From NCBI GenBank assembly GCA_040365065.1, contig BAABNI010000015.1:1-59460 (forward strand): DNA of 59,460 nt. Reading direction: 5' to 3'. Of this stretch, positions 1 through 8,394 are shown in pieces. Under the pieces are notes generated by a model. The model worked only from the letters and a program-made list of their open reading frames with translations. It was not told where the DNA came from and searched no databases. The DNA is from Pelagadaptatus aseana. GTDB lineage: Bacteria > Pseudomonadota > Gammaproteobacteria > Pseudomonadales > Cellvibrionaceae. Position 1 is the stretch's first letter, and every line of letters begins with the position of its first letter. A program made the position numbers and the translations under genes.

Positions 1-1
1 A

Positions 2-394
2 TTAACGCTTGGAGAACTGTGGCTTCTTACGTGCTTTACGCAGACCCACTTTCTTACGCTCAACCTCACGGGCGTCACGGGTAACGTAACCCGCAGCACG
101 CAGTGGCTGACGCAAGCTCTCATCGTACTCCATCAGAGCACGAGTCAGACCGTGACGAATCGCACCAGCCTGACCAAAGCTACCGCCGCCTTTAACGGTA
201 ACTTTAACGTCGAATTTGTCAGTCATTTCAACCAGCTCAAGAGGCTGACGCACGATCATGCGAGCCACTTCGCGGCCGAAATACTCGTCCAGAGACTTGT
301 CATTTACAGTGATTTGACCGCTGCCTTGAGCGATAAATACACGAGCTGTAGAAGTTTTACGGCGTCCAGTACCGTAGTATTGTGTTGCAGCCAT
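2..394 (-). CDS. rpsI: 30S ribosomal protein S9
   Basis: Small-subunit ribosomal protein whose C-terminal tail reaches the P-site tRNA. The 130-residue length equals that of E. coli S9, and the protein has the family's N-terminal YYGTGRRKTSTARV block, a central GQAGAIRHGLTRAL segment and the basic terminal tail ending KPQFSKR. The ATG is preceded by a G-rich stretch (GGGGG) that can serve as the ribosome binding site. It lies 17 bp downstream of rplM on the same strand, the usual rplM-rpsI operon, and should share its promoter at about 900-926. The gene is complete: the stop codon falls at 2-4. Confidence 0.98.
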   Translation of the reverse strand: MAATQYYGTGRRKTSTARVFIAQGSGQITVNDKSLDEYFGREVARMIVRQPLELVEMTDKFDVKVTVKGGGSFGQAGAIRHGLTRALMEYDESLRQPLRAAGYVTRDAREVERKKVGLRKARKKPQFSKR

Positions 395-411
395 TTTTCA
401 AAGCCCCCAGA

Positions 412-840
412 TTATATATTCAGTTCTTGCGGCTGTTGAGCAGTATGTGGGTGCTCGCTACCGGCGTAAACTTTCAGTTTTTTGAACATCGCACGACCCA
501 GTGGACCTTTCGGCAACATGCCTTTAACGGCACTCTGGATGGTACGCTCTGGAGCTTTGTCGATCAGCTTCTCGAAGCTGATGGATTTCAGACCACCAGG
601 ATAGCCAGTGTGGCTGTGGTAGATCTTGTCTTTAGCCTTGTTACCAGTAACACGCACTTTCTCAGCGTTGATAACAACGATGTAATCACCGGTGTCAACG
701 TGAGGGGTGTACTCAGGCTTGTGTTTGCCGCGCAGACGGGTAGCGATCTCTACAGCCATACGGCCCAGAGTCTTCCCTTCGGCGTCAATTACATACCAGT
801 CGCGCTGAACGCTTTCTGGTTTGGCACTAATAGTCTTCAT
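412..840 (-). CDS. rplM: 50S ribosomal protein L13
   Basis: Early-assembly large-subunit protein. The 142 residues match the E. coli length. Family landmarks are visible: WYVIDAEGKTLGRMA near the N-terminus, the KHKPEYTPHVDTGDYIVV segment, and MLPKGPLGRAMFKKLKVYAG near the C-terminus. It is first in the rplM-rpsI operon, with the promoter candidate in the 841-962 gap upstream. Confidence 0.98.
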   Translation of the reverse strand: MKTISAKPESVQRDWYVIDAEGKTLGRMAVEIATRLRGKHKPEYTPHVDTGDYIVVINAEKVRVTGNKAKDKIYHSHTGYPGGLKSISFEKLIDKAPERTIQSAVKGMLPKGPLGRAMFKKLKVYAGSEHPHTAQQPQELNI

Positions 841-899
841 GTTGTATTTGCCTTTGCCTATTGGAGATACATATTTCCGCAGAAAAACGGAGCGCGAAT

Positions 900-926
900 T
901 CTATAGAGCGGAGAACTTTATTACAA
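900..926 (-). promoter_or_regulatory. Candidate sigma-70 promoter of rplM-rpsI
   Basis: Read on the minus strand, the gap between zapE and rplM holds TATAGA (905-900) with TTGTAA (926-921) 15 bp upstream. The sequence around the -10, TATAGAATTCGCGC, resembles the start region of rplM promoters known in enteric bacteria (recalled, not searched). The predicted transcript would have a leader of about 50 nt. The short spacer makes the exact -35 uncertain. Confidence 0.45.
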
Positions 927-962
927 GGGCAAATTGAATAAAATTTAACCTTTAGCCTGCAC

Positions 963-2078
963 TCAAGGCCTATGCGGCTGAGCCAAATAATCGTGACTCT
1001 GCATCTCCAGCAAACGACTGGTGGTACGCTCAAATTCAAAATTCAGCTTACCACCCGCGTAGATAGCCTCCAGAGGCATCTCTGCAGACACAATCAACTT
1101 TACGTTACGATCGTAAAACTCATCGACCATATTGATAAAACGACGGGCCTGATCATCGGTATCGCGCCCCAACTCCGGCACATTGGCCACCAGAACAGCA
1201 TGGTACTCCCGCGCCAGCTCAATGTAGTCATTTTGTGAACGGGGGCCATCGCAAAGAGCCATAAAATCGAACCAGACCACATCCTCCGCCTCATAGCGGC
1301 TCATAATGGGGCGACCCTCGACTTCAATTTCGACGCCCGCTCGAATTTCTTCCTTATCCGGAACCAGACTTTCAAAACTCTTCAACAGGCTGGCATCAGC
1401 CACATCATCCAGCGGGTGGTGGTAGAGTTCAGCCTGCTCCAGAGCCCTTAAACGGTAATCAACCCCCCCGTCCACATTCACCACCAGCGTGTGCTTGTTC
1501 AGCAACTCAATCGCCGGCAGGAAGCGGGCACGCTGCAAACCGTCTTTATAGAGACCATCTGGAACAATATTGGAGGTCGCCACCAGAGACACACCACGGC
1601 CAAATAACTCCTGCATCAGAGTGCCAAGAATCATGGCGTCGGTGATGTCAGAGACAAAAAACTCATCAAAACAAATAACCCGGGCCTCATCCGCCAGACG
1701 ATCGGCCACCTTCTGCAGCGGGTTCTTCTCGCCATCGAGCTCGCGCAACTCCTTGTGGACCCTGCGCATAAAGCGGTGAAAGTGGGCCCGCATTTTTTGC
1801 TTGAACGGCAGACTTTCATAGAAATTATCCATCAGGTAAGTCTTGCCGCGACCAACACCACCCCAGAAATAAAGCCCTTTCTCTAACTGACGCTGCTCTC
1901 CGGACACCGCGGTTTTGAGACGAGCCATCAGCCCCTTGGGTTGCCTTTCCCGTTCATAGGCTGTCACTAAGCGATCATAGAGGTCTTGCAACAGCTTAAC
2001 AGCCTGCTCCTGGGCGGGATCATAGTTGAAATCGTCTCGCTGCAAATCGCGTTGATATCGCTCTATAGGGGTAGACAT
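963..2078 (-). CDS. zapE: Cell division protein ZapE (AFG1-like ATPase)
   Basis: P-loop ATPase of the AFG1/ZapE family; in E. coli ZapE acts on the Z-ring late in division and under stress. Visible motifs are Walker A GGVGRGKT at residues 73-80 and Walker B VICFDEF at about 134-140, followed by a sensor-like VATSN segment. I chose the ATG at 2078 (MSTPIERYQ) over an upstream in-frame start because the extra residues are not family-like. At 371 aa it has the usual family length. It sits upstream of rplM on the same strand and is divergent from zapG. Confidence 0.93.
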   Translation of the reverse strand: MSTPIERYQRDLQRDDFNYDPAQEQAVKLLQDLYDRLVTAYERERQPKGLMARLKTAVSGEQRQLEKGLYFWGGVGRGKTYLMDNFYESLPFKQKMRAHFHRFMRRVHKELRELDGEKNPLQKVADRLADEARVICFDEFFVSDITDAMILGTLMQELFGRGVSLVATSNIVPDGLYKDGLQRARFLPAIELLNKHTLVVNVDGGVDYRLRALEQAELYHHPLDDVADASLLKSFESLVPDKEEIRAGVEIEVEGRPIMSRYEAEDVVWFDFMALCDGPRSQNDYIELAREYHAVLVANVPELGRDTDDQARRFINMVDEFYDRNVKLIVSAEMPLEAIYAGGKLNFEFERTTSRLLEMQSHDYLAQPHRP

Positions 2079-2226
2079 AGCAGTAAAGTTCCAGATTTTC
2101 GGGCGGCGCACACTCTAATCAGCCTTGCCAATTGACGCAAGTGCGACATTTGTCCAGTTGTCAGTCACAGTCTAATTGCAATAATGAAAGACTCCGCAAT
2201 AGCGACTATGTTATAACAGCCATTCC

Positions 2227-2257
2227 CGTATTTTATTCCTGTAGTGAATAAAATACG
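2227..2257. promoter_or_regulatory. Perfect 12-bp inverted repeat upstream of zapG
   Basis: CGTATTTTATTC at 2227-2238 and its exact reverse complement at 2246-2257 are separated by 7 bp. The element lies in the 205-bp divergent gap between zapE and zapG, about 27 bp before the zapG GTG. It could be an operator or an mRNA hairpin; no poly-U follows, so it is not an obvious terminator. Confidence 0.5.
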
Positions 2258-2283
2258 CTTACGATATAGATAGAGGTTTATCC

Positions 2284-2766
2284 GTGTTTTCACTCAGTGC
2301 TCTTATTCTTACCGCCCTTGTAGCAGTCATAGCCGGAGCCTTGATTGGCGCCCTGCTCACCAAAACCCTGCATCCACAGCAGCAACAGAATCGCGTCACT
2401 GAAAAGCGCCTGCAGGAAACGGAAGACAAGCTACTGAGCTATCAACAGGAAGTCTCTGAACACTTTGCCGAAACCTCGCGTCTCGTCAACAGCCTCACTC
2501 AGAGCTATAAAGATGTATACGAGCATCTAGCCGACAGCGCCCTGAAGCTTTCCAACCCGGATCTGAGCCGCCAGCTGATCGATGCCGGTGACGGCAAACT
2601 CAGTGCCCCAACCCGCTCAGCCACACCGGCCCAAGCCGAGGAAGCAGTAACCGAACCACCGCGTGACTGGGCCCCAAAAAACCCGGGCGATAAAGGTCAG
2701 CTGAGCGAAGACTTTGGTATGGAAACCCCACCCGAAGAAACAGCCGAAATAAAAATCGTATCCTGA
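2284..2766 (+). CDS. zapG: ZapG/YhcB family division-envelope protein (DUF1043)
   Basis: Single-pass inner-membrane protein of the YhcB/ZapG family, linked in E. coli to coordination of cell division and envelope growth. Residues 4-25 are a glycine/alanine-rich membrane helix. A glutamine/glutamate-rich coiled-coil stretch follows (about 30-65), then the family block YKDVYEHLADSALKL (about 78-92) and a disordered acidic tail. The start is GTG, preceded by AGAGG at suitable spacing. The algW protease gene begins 22 bp after the stop, a neighbourhood also seen in Pseudomonas. Confidence 0.88.
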   Translation: MFSLSALILTALVAVIAGALIGALLTKTLHPQQQQNRVTEKRLQETEDKLLSYQQEVSEHFAETSRLVNSLTQSYKDVYEHLADSALKLSNPDLSRQLIDAGDGKLSAPTRSATPAQAEEAVTEPPRDWAPKNPGDKGQLSEDFGMETPPEETAEIKIVS

Positions 2767-2788
2767 TTAAGTTCGAACCCAGAGGCCA

Positions 2789-3958
2789 ATGACCGTCAAG
2801 AAGCTGATTGATTTTCTCGGCTGGCCCGTAGTGGTCGGATTGCTGCTGGGCGTCAGCGTGGCACTCTGGCTGCAGCTGGAACAAAAGCGCGAACTCAACG
2901 CACACTCAGACGGCATGCACTATGCCTCGCTATCGCCCAGCAATGGCAACTGGTCTGGCCCCGTATCCTACTCGGAAGCTGTCAATATCGCCGCTCCAGC
3001 GGTAGTCAATATTTACACCCGCAAACGGTCACAACAACGCCGCCATCCTCTGCTGGACGACCCCCTGTTCAGGCATTTTTTCAACAACTCTGACCTGCCC
3101 CAACAGGAGCGAATGCAGTCCGCACTGGGAACCGGCGTTATCCTCAGTCGCGACGGTTACATAGTCACCAACAACCACGTCATCGAAGGCGCAGAAGAAA
3201 TTCTGGCCCTCACCTACGATGGCCGCGAAGCCAGAGCCACCAAGATAGGCAGTGACAGTGAAAGCGATCTGGCTGTCCTCAAGATTGAACTGGACAACAT
3301 AACCCCCATCAAAGTTGGCAATCCGGACAGCGCCAGAGTTGGCGACGTAGTATTGGCGATTGGCAACCCGTTTGGCGTAGGCCAGACAGTCACCCAGGGC
3401 ATTGTCAGCGCCACCGGGCGCTACGGTCTGGGCATCAACACCTACGAAAACTTTATTCAAACCGATGCCGCCATCAACCCCGGCAACTCTGGCGGGGCAC
3501 TGATCGACGCCCACGGCAATCTGCTGGGGATCAACACAGCCATTCTTGATAAAACCGGCTTCTCAGTGGGAATTGGCTTTGCCATTCCGGCCGACATTGC
3601 GGTGTCGGCCATGCAGGACCTGATCAAATACGGCAAGGTGGTTCGAGGCTGGCTTGGCGTAGAAGCCCAGCAGATCACGCCGGAGCTGGCACAGTCTTTC
3701 CGCCTCGACTCAACCGATGGCGTCATCATTACGGCGATTTACAATAACGGTCCCGCCCATCAGGCCGGAATTCGACCGGGTGATATCATCATCAAACTGA
3801 ATGATTTGATGGTGAAAAACGGCCTGCTGAGCATGAATAAGATTGCCCGGGGACGCCCCGGAGACAAGGTCGATGTCATTTTTCTCCGAAAAGGTGAGCA
3901 GCACAACACCACCGCCACCCTGGGAATCAAGCCAGACCTGCAGGATACCGCCCGCTGA
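2789..3958 (+). CDS. algW: Membrane-anchored HtrA-type serine protease (AlgW/DegS)
   Basis: Periplasmic regulatory protease tethered by one N-terminal membrane helix (about residues 10-29). In relatives DegS/AlgW senses misfolded porins through its PDZ domain and cuts the anti-sigma factor RseA/MucA. The catalytic triad is visible: H130 in VTNNHVI, D160 in SESDLAVL and S234 in NPGNSGGAL. A single PDZ domain occupies about 285-380, which distinguishes it from the two-PDZ DegP/DegQ proteins. Its position beside hisD matches AlgW of Pseudomonas. The gene converges on hisD with 41 bp between stops; hisC, normally in this gap in Pseudomonas, is absent. Confidence 0.93.
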   Translation: MTVKKLIDFLGWPVVVGLLLGVSVALWLQLEQKRELNAHSDGMHYASLSPSNGNWSGPVSYSEAVNIAAPAVVNIYTRKRSQQRRHPLLDDPLFRHFFNNSDLPQQERMQSALGTGVILSRDGYIVTNNHVIEGAEEILALTYDGREARATKIGSDSESDLAVLKIELDNITPIKVGNPDSARVGDVVLAIGNPFGVGQTVTQGIVSATGRYGLGINTYENFIQTDAAINPGNSGGALIDAHGNLLGINTAILDKTGFSVGIGFAIPADIAVSAMQDLIKYGKVVRGWLGVEAQQITPELAQSFRLDSTDGVIITAIYNNGPAHQAGIRPGDIIIKLNDLMVKNGLLSMNKIARGRPGDKVDVIFLRKGEQHNTTATLGIKPDLQDTAR

Positions 3959-3999
3959 CACAGTTCCAGCGCCAGAATGCACTGGCCCCTCCCAACACC

Positions 4000-5310
4000 T
4001 TATTGCTTGATCCGGTACTCTGCAGAGCGCGCATGCGCCTCAAGAGATTCGCCTCGCGCCAGCACGGAAGCCACCTTGCCCATCTCTGAAGCCCCCTCTT
4101 GCGAAAAGGCAATGATGGAGCTGCGCTTCTGAAAGTCGTAAACACCCAGCGGGGACGAGAAACGGGCCGTACCGGAAGTCGGCAGGACATGATTGGGGCC
4201 AGCACAATAATCGCCCAGAGCCTCAGCGGTGTAGCGGCCCATAAAAATGGCTCCCGCATGGCGGATTTTCGGCAAAATGGCTTCGGCATCCGCTACAGAC
4301 AACTCAAGGTGCTCCGGGGCAATAAGATTCACCACTTCGGCTGCCTGATCGAGATCATCCACCAGAATAAAAGCCCCGCGATCGCTCAGTGACTGACGTG
4401 CAATGGGCTCGCGAGCAAGAGTTGGTAGAAGCCGATTGATGCTGGCCTCCACCTGGTCCAGATAATGTTTGTCGGTTGCAATAAGAATGGACTGCGCTTG
4501 TTCGTCGTGCTCGGCCTGAGAAAACAGGTCCATGGCAATCCAGTCTGGATCGGTTTTGCCATCGCACACCACCAGAATTTCTGATGGACCGGCAATCATA
4601 TCGATGGCCACCACACCAAATACGGCCCGCTTGGCCGTAGCCACAAAGATATTGCCCGGACCAACAATCTTATCCACCTTGGGAACCGTCTCAGTACCAT
4701 AGGCCAGAGCCGCCACAGCCTGAGCACCACCAACGGTGATCACTGTATCCACTTCGGCAATGGCCGCGGCAGCCAGCACCATATCGCTCAATTCACCATC
4801 GGGCGAGGGCACCACCATCACCACTTCAGCAACACCCGCAACCTTGGCCGGAATCGCATTCATCAGCACCGATGACGGATAGGAGGCTTTGCCACCGGGA
4901 ACATACAAGCCCACGCGATCCATAGCCGTGACTTGCTGTCCCAGAACCGTGCCATCCGCTTCCCGGTACTGCCAGGAATCCTGACGCTGATGCTCGTGAT
5001 AACTGCGAACCCGATCCGCAGCCACCTGCAGTGCCTGTCTCTGCTCCTCGGGAATATCCTTCAGAGCCTGCAGCAAACGCTCTTTGGGAACCACCAGCTC
5101 CGCCGCGGAAGCCACTTGCAGCCTATCAAATCGGGCCGTGTACTCCAGCAGGGCTTTATCACCCTCGACCCGCACTCGATCCAGCACTTCCCGGACGGTA
5201 GCCGCTACGGCATCATCCGAGACCGATTCCCACGCCAGTAATTGTTTTAATTCACTGTCGAATTCGGAACTGCCCGCCTGCAGACGGCGCATTGCTATGG
5301 CGTCACTCAT
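4000..5310 (-). CDS. hisD: Histidinol dehydrogenase
   Basis: Catalyses the last two oxidation steps of histidine biosynthesis, L-histidinol to L-histidine, with zinc and NAD. The 436-aa length is typical. Visible family signatures are VGPGNIFVATAKRAVFG, DMIAGPSEILVV and the AEHDEQAQSIL block carrying the catalytic Glu/His region, with the late LPTSGTARFSSPLGVYDF block. It follows hisG by 29 bp in the minus-strand run murA-hisG-hisD. The operon ends here. Confidence 0.97.
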   Translation of the reverse strand: MSDAIAMRRLQAGSSEFDSELKQLLAWESVSDDAVAATVREVLDRVRVEGDKALLEYTARFDRLQVASAAELVVPKERLLQALKDIPEEQRQALQVAADRVRSYHEHQRQDSWQYREADGTVLGQQVTAMDRVGLYVPGGKASYPSSVLMNAIPAKVAGVAEVVMVVPSPDGELSDMVLAAAAIAEVDTVITVGGAQAVAALAYGTETVPKVDKIVGPGNIFVATAKRAVFGVVAIDMIAGPSEILVVCDGKTDPDWIAMDLFSQAEHDEQAQSILIATDKHYLDQVEASINRLLPTLAREPIARQSLSDRGAFILVDDLDQAAEVVNLIAPEHLELSVADAEAILPKIRHAGAIFMGRYTAEALGDYCAGPNHVLPTSGTARFSSPLGVYDFQKRSSIIAFSQEGASEMGKVASVLARGESLEAHARSAEYRIKQ

Positions 5311-5339
5311 GGTAAATCTGATTTCCCGATAAAAATGGC

Positions 5340-5972
5340 TTATACCTGCACGGCAGCCTGAATTGCATCAACAATGGCCTGAATCTGCTGGTGCTTGGTC
5401 TTCATGGAGGCCTTATTAACGATCAATCTGGAACTGATATCCGCTATATGGTCTCGCGGCTCCAGACCATTGGCCTTGAGGGTATTGCCGGTATCCACGA
5501 TATCGACAATCTCGTCACACAAATCCATCAAAGGCGCCAGCTCCATACCGCCGTACAGCTTGATCAAATCCGCCTGGCGCCCCTGCGCCGCGTAGTAGCG
5601 CTTGGCGACATTGACGTACTTGGTAGCCACCTTAATGCGCCCTTCAGGTAATTTTTGGCCTTTTATGCCAGCCGTCATCAAACGACAGCGGGCAATATTC
5701 AGGTCCACCGGCTCGTAGAGGCCATCGGTGCCATTCTCCATCAGGATATCCTTACCGGAGATCCCCAGATCGGCGGAACCAAACTGGACGTAGGTGGTGA
5801 CATCCACGCCGCGCAACACAACCAAACGCACATTGTCGTGATTGGTGGGAAAAATCAGCTTGCGGCTGGTGCTGATGTCTTCCAGCGGCTCGATACCGGC
5901 CGCAGCCAGCAGCGGCAAGGTTTCCTTGAGGATGCGCCCCTTGGTCAGGGCAATGGTCAATTGGTTTGACAT
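5340..5972 (-). CDS. hisG: ATP phosphoribosyltransferase, short form
   Basis: First committed enzyme of histidine synthesis, joining ATP and PRPP. At 210 aa it is the short HisG type, lacking the C-terminal allosteric domain of the roughly 300-aa form; short HisG enzymes work in a complex with HisZ, which is not in this window. The PRPP-binding segment EIVDTGNTLKANGL is visible near residues 155-170. It lies 14 bp after murA and 29 bp before hisD. Confidence 0.96.
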   Translation of the reverse strand: MSNQLTIALTKGRILKETLPLLAAAGIEPLEDISTSRKLIFPTNHDNVRLVVLRGVDVTTYVQFGSADLGISGKDILMENGTDGLYEPVDLNIARCRLMTAGIKGQKLPEGRIKVATKYVNVAKRYYAAQGRQADLIKLYGGMELAPLMDLCDEIVDIVDTGNTLKANGLEPRDHIADISSRLIVNKASMKTKHQQIQAIVDAIQAAVQV

Positions 5973-5986
5973 AAATAAAAGTCCAC

Positions 5987-7249
5987 TCAGCCTGCAGTTC
6001 TGCGGATGCGGGCACCCAACAACTGCAGCTTTTCCTCAATACACTCGTAACCACGATCAATGTGGTAAATGCGATCCACAATGGTTTCACCCTCTGCCAC
6101 CATGCCGGCAATAACCAGACTGGCCGAGGCTCGCAGATCCGACGCCATCACCGGCGCTCCTTTGAGCTGGTCAACACCCGTCACAATGGCGGTATTACCC
6201 TCAAGCTTGATGTCAGCCCCCATGCGATTGAGCTCGTGAATCTGGATCAGACGATTCTCGAAGATGGTTTCAATCACGGTACCCGTACCCTCGGCCACCG
6301 CATTCATTGCAGTAAACTGGGCCTGCATATCGGTTGGAAACGCCGGATAAGGGGCCGTTTTCAGGTTTACCGCTTTGGGGCGATTGCCTTTCATATCCAA
6401 CTCAATCCAGTCTTTGCCGGTACTGATGTGACCTCCGGCCTCTTCCAGCTTAAGCAACACCGACTCAAGAATATGTTCAGTGGTATTTTTAACTTTGACG
6501 CGACCGCGGGCCGCAGCGGCAGCCACCAGAAAAGTGCCAGTTTCAATCCGGTCCGCCATCACGTTGTAACGACAACCCGACAAGCGCTCCACCCCGTGGA
6601 TGGTCAGGGTATCGGAGCCGATACCTTTGATATCGGCGCCCATCGCTACCAGACAATTGGCCAAATCCACCACCTCCGGCTCACGCGCGGCGTTTTCCAG
6701 GATGGTCTTGCCCTCGGCCAGCACCGCCGCCATCAACAGGTTCTCTGTACCGCCAACCGTGACCGTATCCATAAAGATATGCGCACCTTTGAGGCGACCG
6801 TCAGAACGAGCACGGATATAGCCTTCATCGATCTCGATCGTGGCACCCATGGCCTCGAGACCACGCAAATGGATATCCACAGGACGACTGCCGATGGCAC
6901 AGCCGCCGGGAAAGGACACATTGGCCTCACCAAAGCGCGCCAACATCGGGCCCAGTACCAGAATCGAAGCCCGCATGGTCTTCACCAGATCATAGGGGGC
7001 CGTAAACTCTTTAATCGAGGAGGTATCAATCTCAGCCGCCATCTTTTCATCGATGGTCAAGCCAACCCCCATGCAACGCAGCAGCGCCAGCATGGTGGTA
7101 ATGTCATTCAAATGCGGCAGATTGCCCACATGCATGGGGGTTTCTGCCAGCAAGGTTGCAGCCAGAATCGGCAAGCCGGAATTTTTCGATCCGGAAATCC
7201 AGATCTCACCATCAATCGGATGGCCGCCGTTAATAATCAATTTATCCAT
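5987..7249 (-). CDS. murA: UDP-N-acetylglucosamine 1-carboxyvinyltransferase
   Basis: First committed step of peptidoglycan synthesis: transfer of enolpyruvate from PEP to UDP-GlcNAc, in the cytoplasm. The 420-aa protein has the two-lobed EPSP-synthase-like sequence. The active-site cysteine is C117 in the loop PGGCAIGSRPVD, so the enzyme should be of the fosfomycin-sensitive type. The substrate-binding SGSKNSGLPILAATLL stretch is near the N-terminus. It is 30 bp downstream of ibaG and 14 bp upstream of hisG. Confidence 0.98.
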   Translation of the reverse strand: MDKLIINGGHPIDGEIWISGSKNSGLPILAATLLAETPMHVGNLPHLNDITTMLALLRCMGVGLTIDEKMAAEIDTSSIKEFTAPYDLVKTMRASILVLGPMLARFGEANVSFPGGCAIGSRPVDIHLRGLEAMGATIEIDEGYIRARSDGRLKGAHIFMDTVTVGGTENLLMAAVLAEGKTILENAAREPEVVDLANCLVAMGADIKGIGSDTLTIHGVERLSGCRYNVMADRIETGTFLVAAAAARGRVKVKNTTEHILESVLLKLEEAGGHISTGKDWIELDMKGNRPKAVNLKTAPYPAFPTDMQAQFTAMNAVAEGTGTVIETIFENRLIQIHELNRMGADIKLEGNTAIVTGVDQLKGAPVMASDLRASASLVIAGMVAEGETIVDRIYHIDRGYECIEEKLQLLGARIRRTAG

Positions 7250-7279
7250 AGAGGAATCCTGAAATAGGGTCAGCGCAGA

Positions 7280-7516
7280 TCAAGACTGAGCTTTTTGCTC
7301 TGGGGTGTAGGTCTTCATATTGACCGCATGAATGGTGCCATCGGCGATTTGATCGCTGAGGGCGCCGTAGACCAGCTGCTGTTTCTTCACCGGCGTAAGA
7401 CCGGCAAACGCGGGACTCACCACCTCTACATTGACGTGACTGCCATCAATAGCAACGGTCACCTCAGCACTCTCAATGGCACTTTCCAACAAGGCTTTAA
7501 TTTGTTCCGCTTGCAT
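7280..7516 (-). CDS. ibaG: BolA family protein IbaG
   Basis: A 78-residue BolA/IbaG-like protein; the family partners monothiol glutaredoxins in iron-sulfur handling and acid-stress responses. The compact BolA fold is suggested by HVNVEVVSPAF followed by the helix LTPVKKQQLVYGALSDQI. Position immediately before murA is the conserved ibaG location. In relatives mlaB lies directly upstream; here only 80 bp separate ibaG from mlaC, leaving no room for it. Confidence 0.92.
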   Translation of the reverse strand: MQAEQIKALLESAIESAEVTVAIDGSHVNVEVVSPAFAGLTPVKKQQLVYGALSDQIADGTIHAVNMKTYTPEQKAQS

Positions 7517-7596
7517 GTTTTTTATCCCTTAAAAAAATCAGGCGCGCATTCTAAAGAAAAAGCCTTCAAAGCGCATCAATTGATCCACACCATTGA

Positions 7597-8217
7597 TCAG
7601 CTTTGCGCTGACCAATCCGTAATGACCTGCTCCAGATCACCTGCCTCCTGCATGGCCTGAGCAAACTGCGAACGGAACGTCTGTCCCAGATTCACACCAT
7701 TAATAACCACATTCAGCAACTTCCACTCGTTGGTCTTCTTACTTTTACCCATGGTATAGGAGACGATATTCTCACCGTCGGCGGTGTAAACCTTCTGCAC
7801 CACACTGACACGCTTCTGCCCGGCGATGTCGCCCTCCGGCGGCAACACCTCGATACGCTCTTCACCAAAAGCCGCCATACCCTTGGCATAGGTATTGATC
7901 AGATCACTCTGAAACGCCTCGGTAAAACGCTGACGCTGCTCAGGGGTGGCCTGCTTGGCATAGCGCCCCATCACCCCTCTGGCGATGTAATCAAAGGCAA
8001 TCACCGGCGACAGCACCTCACTGACAGCCTGATAAAACACCTCTGGCTGCTCATCGGGCAACGCCTTCTTGTCCTGCACGACCTGCAACACATCCGCGGT
8101 CACACCCTCAACCACTTGATGTGGAGTTTGCTCTGCGCGAGCCGCCACACTGACCAACAAACTTAAGACAACCACCGACAACCAGCGCACTGCTGGGGAT
8201 AACTGCAAAATTTTCAT
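7597..8217 (-). CDS. mlaC: MlaC-like periplasmic phospholipid-binding protein
   Basis: Periplasmic shuttle of the Mla/Ttg2 lipid transport system, carrying phospholipids between outer membrane and the MlaFEDB complex. Residues 1-28 form a signal peptide ending AARA. The mature part has the family pattern: FDYIARGVMGRYAKQATPEQRQRF, a tyrosine-containing YAKGM segment and the late LLNVVINGVNLGQTFRSQF block. It is an orphan here: the usual upstream mlaF, mlaE and mlaD are absent and a divergent antiporter gene begins 177 bp upstream, while mlaB is absent downstream. The purine-rich AAGGA abuts the ATG, giving an unusually short SD spacing. Confidence 0.9.
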   Translation of the reverse strand: MKILQLSPAVRWLSVVVLSLLVSVAARAEQTPHQVVEGVTADVLQVVQDKKALPDEQPEVFYQAVSEVLSPVIAFDYIARGVMGRYAKQATPEQRQRFTEAFQSDLINTYAKGMAAFGEERIEVLPPEGDIAGQKRVSVVQKVYTADGENIVSYTMGKSKKTNEWKLLNVVINGVNLGQTFRSQFAQAMQEAGDLEQVITDWSAQS

Positions 8218-8231
8218 TCCTTGATACTCTC

Positions 8232-8258
8232 TATTCTTACTATTCTTACTATTCTTAC
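8232..8258. repeat. Three tandem copies of TATTCTTAC
   Basis: The 9-mer TATTCTTAC occurs three times head to tail at 8232, 8241 and 8250, immediately upstream of mlaC (minus strand, where it reads GTAAGAATA). It occupies the mlaC leader about 15 bp before the ATG. It is a simple short direct repeat, possibly prone to slippage; no regulator is recognised. Confidence 0.8.
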
Positions 8259-8394
8259 CGGGTTACAACACGGATTACCGCGTCAGCTATTTTCAGCTAT
8301 TTACTGACAACCAAGACTTTCCAATATACCATTTGCGCCTGCCGTTGAGCAGCCTTCAGCAAATTATTCTCTAAGTATTATTTAAGGACACCCC

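Noticed and set aside
6062..7267. 401-codon open frame on the plus strand opposite murA
   Set aside because: It is a shadow of murA: composition is rich in His/Gln/Thr from the antisense of a conserved gene, and no family is recognisable.
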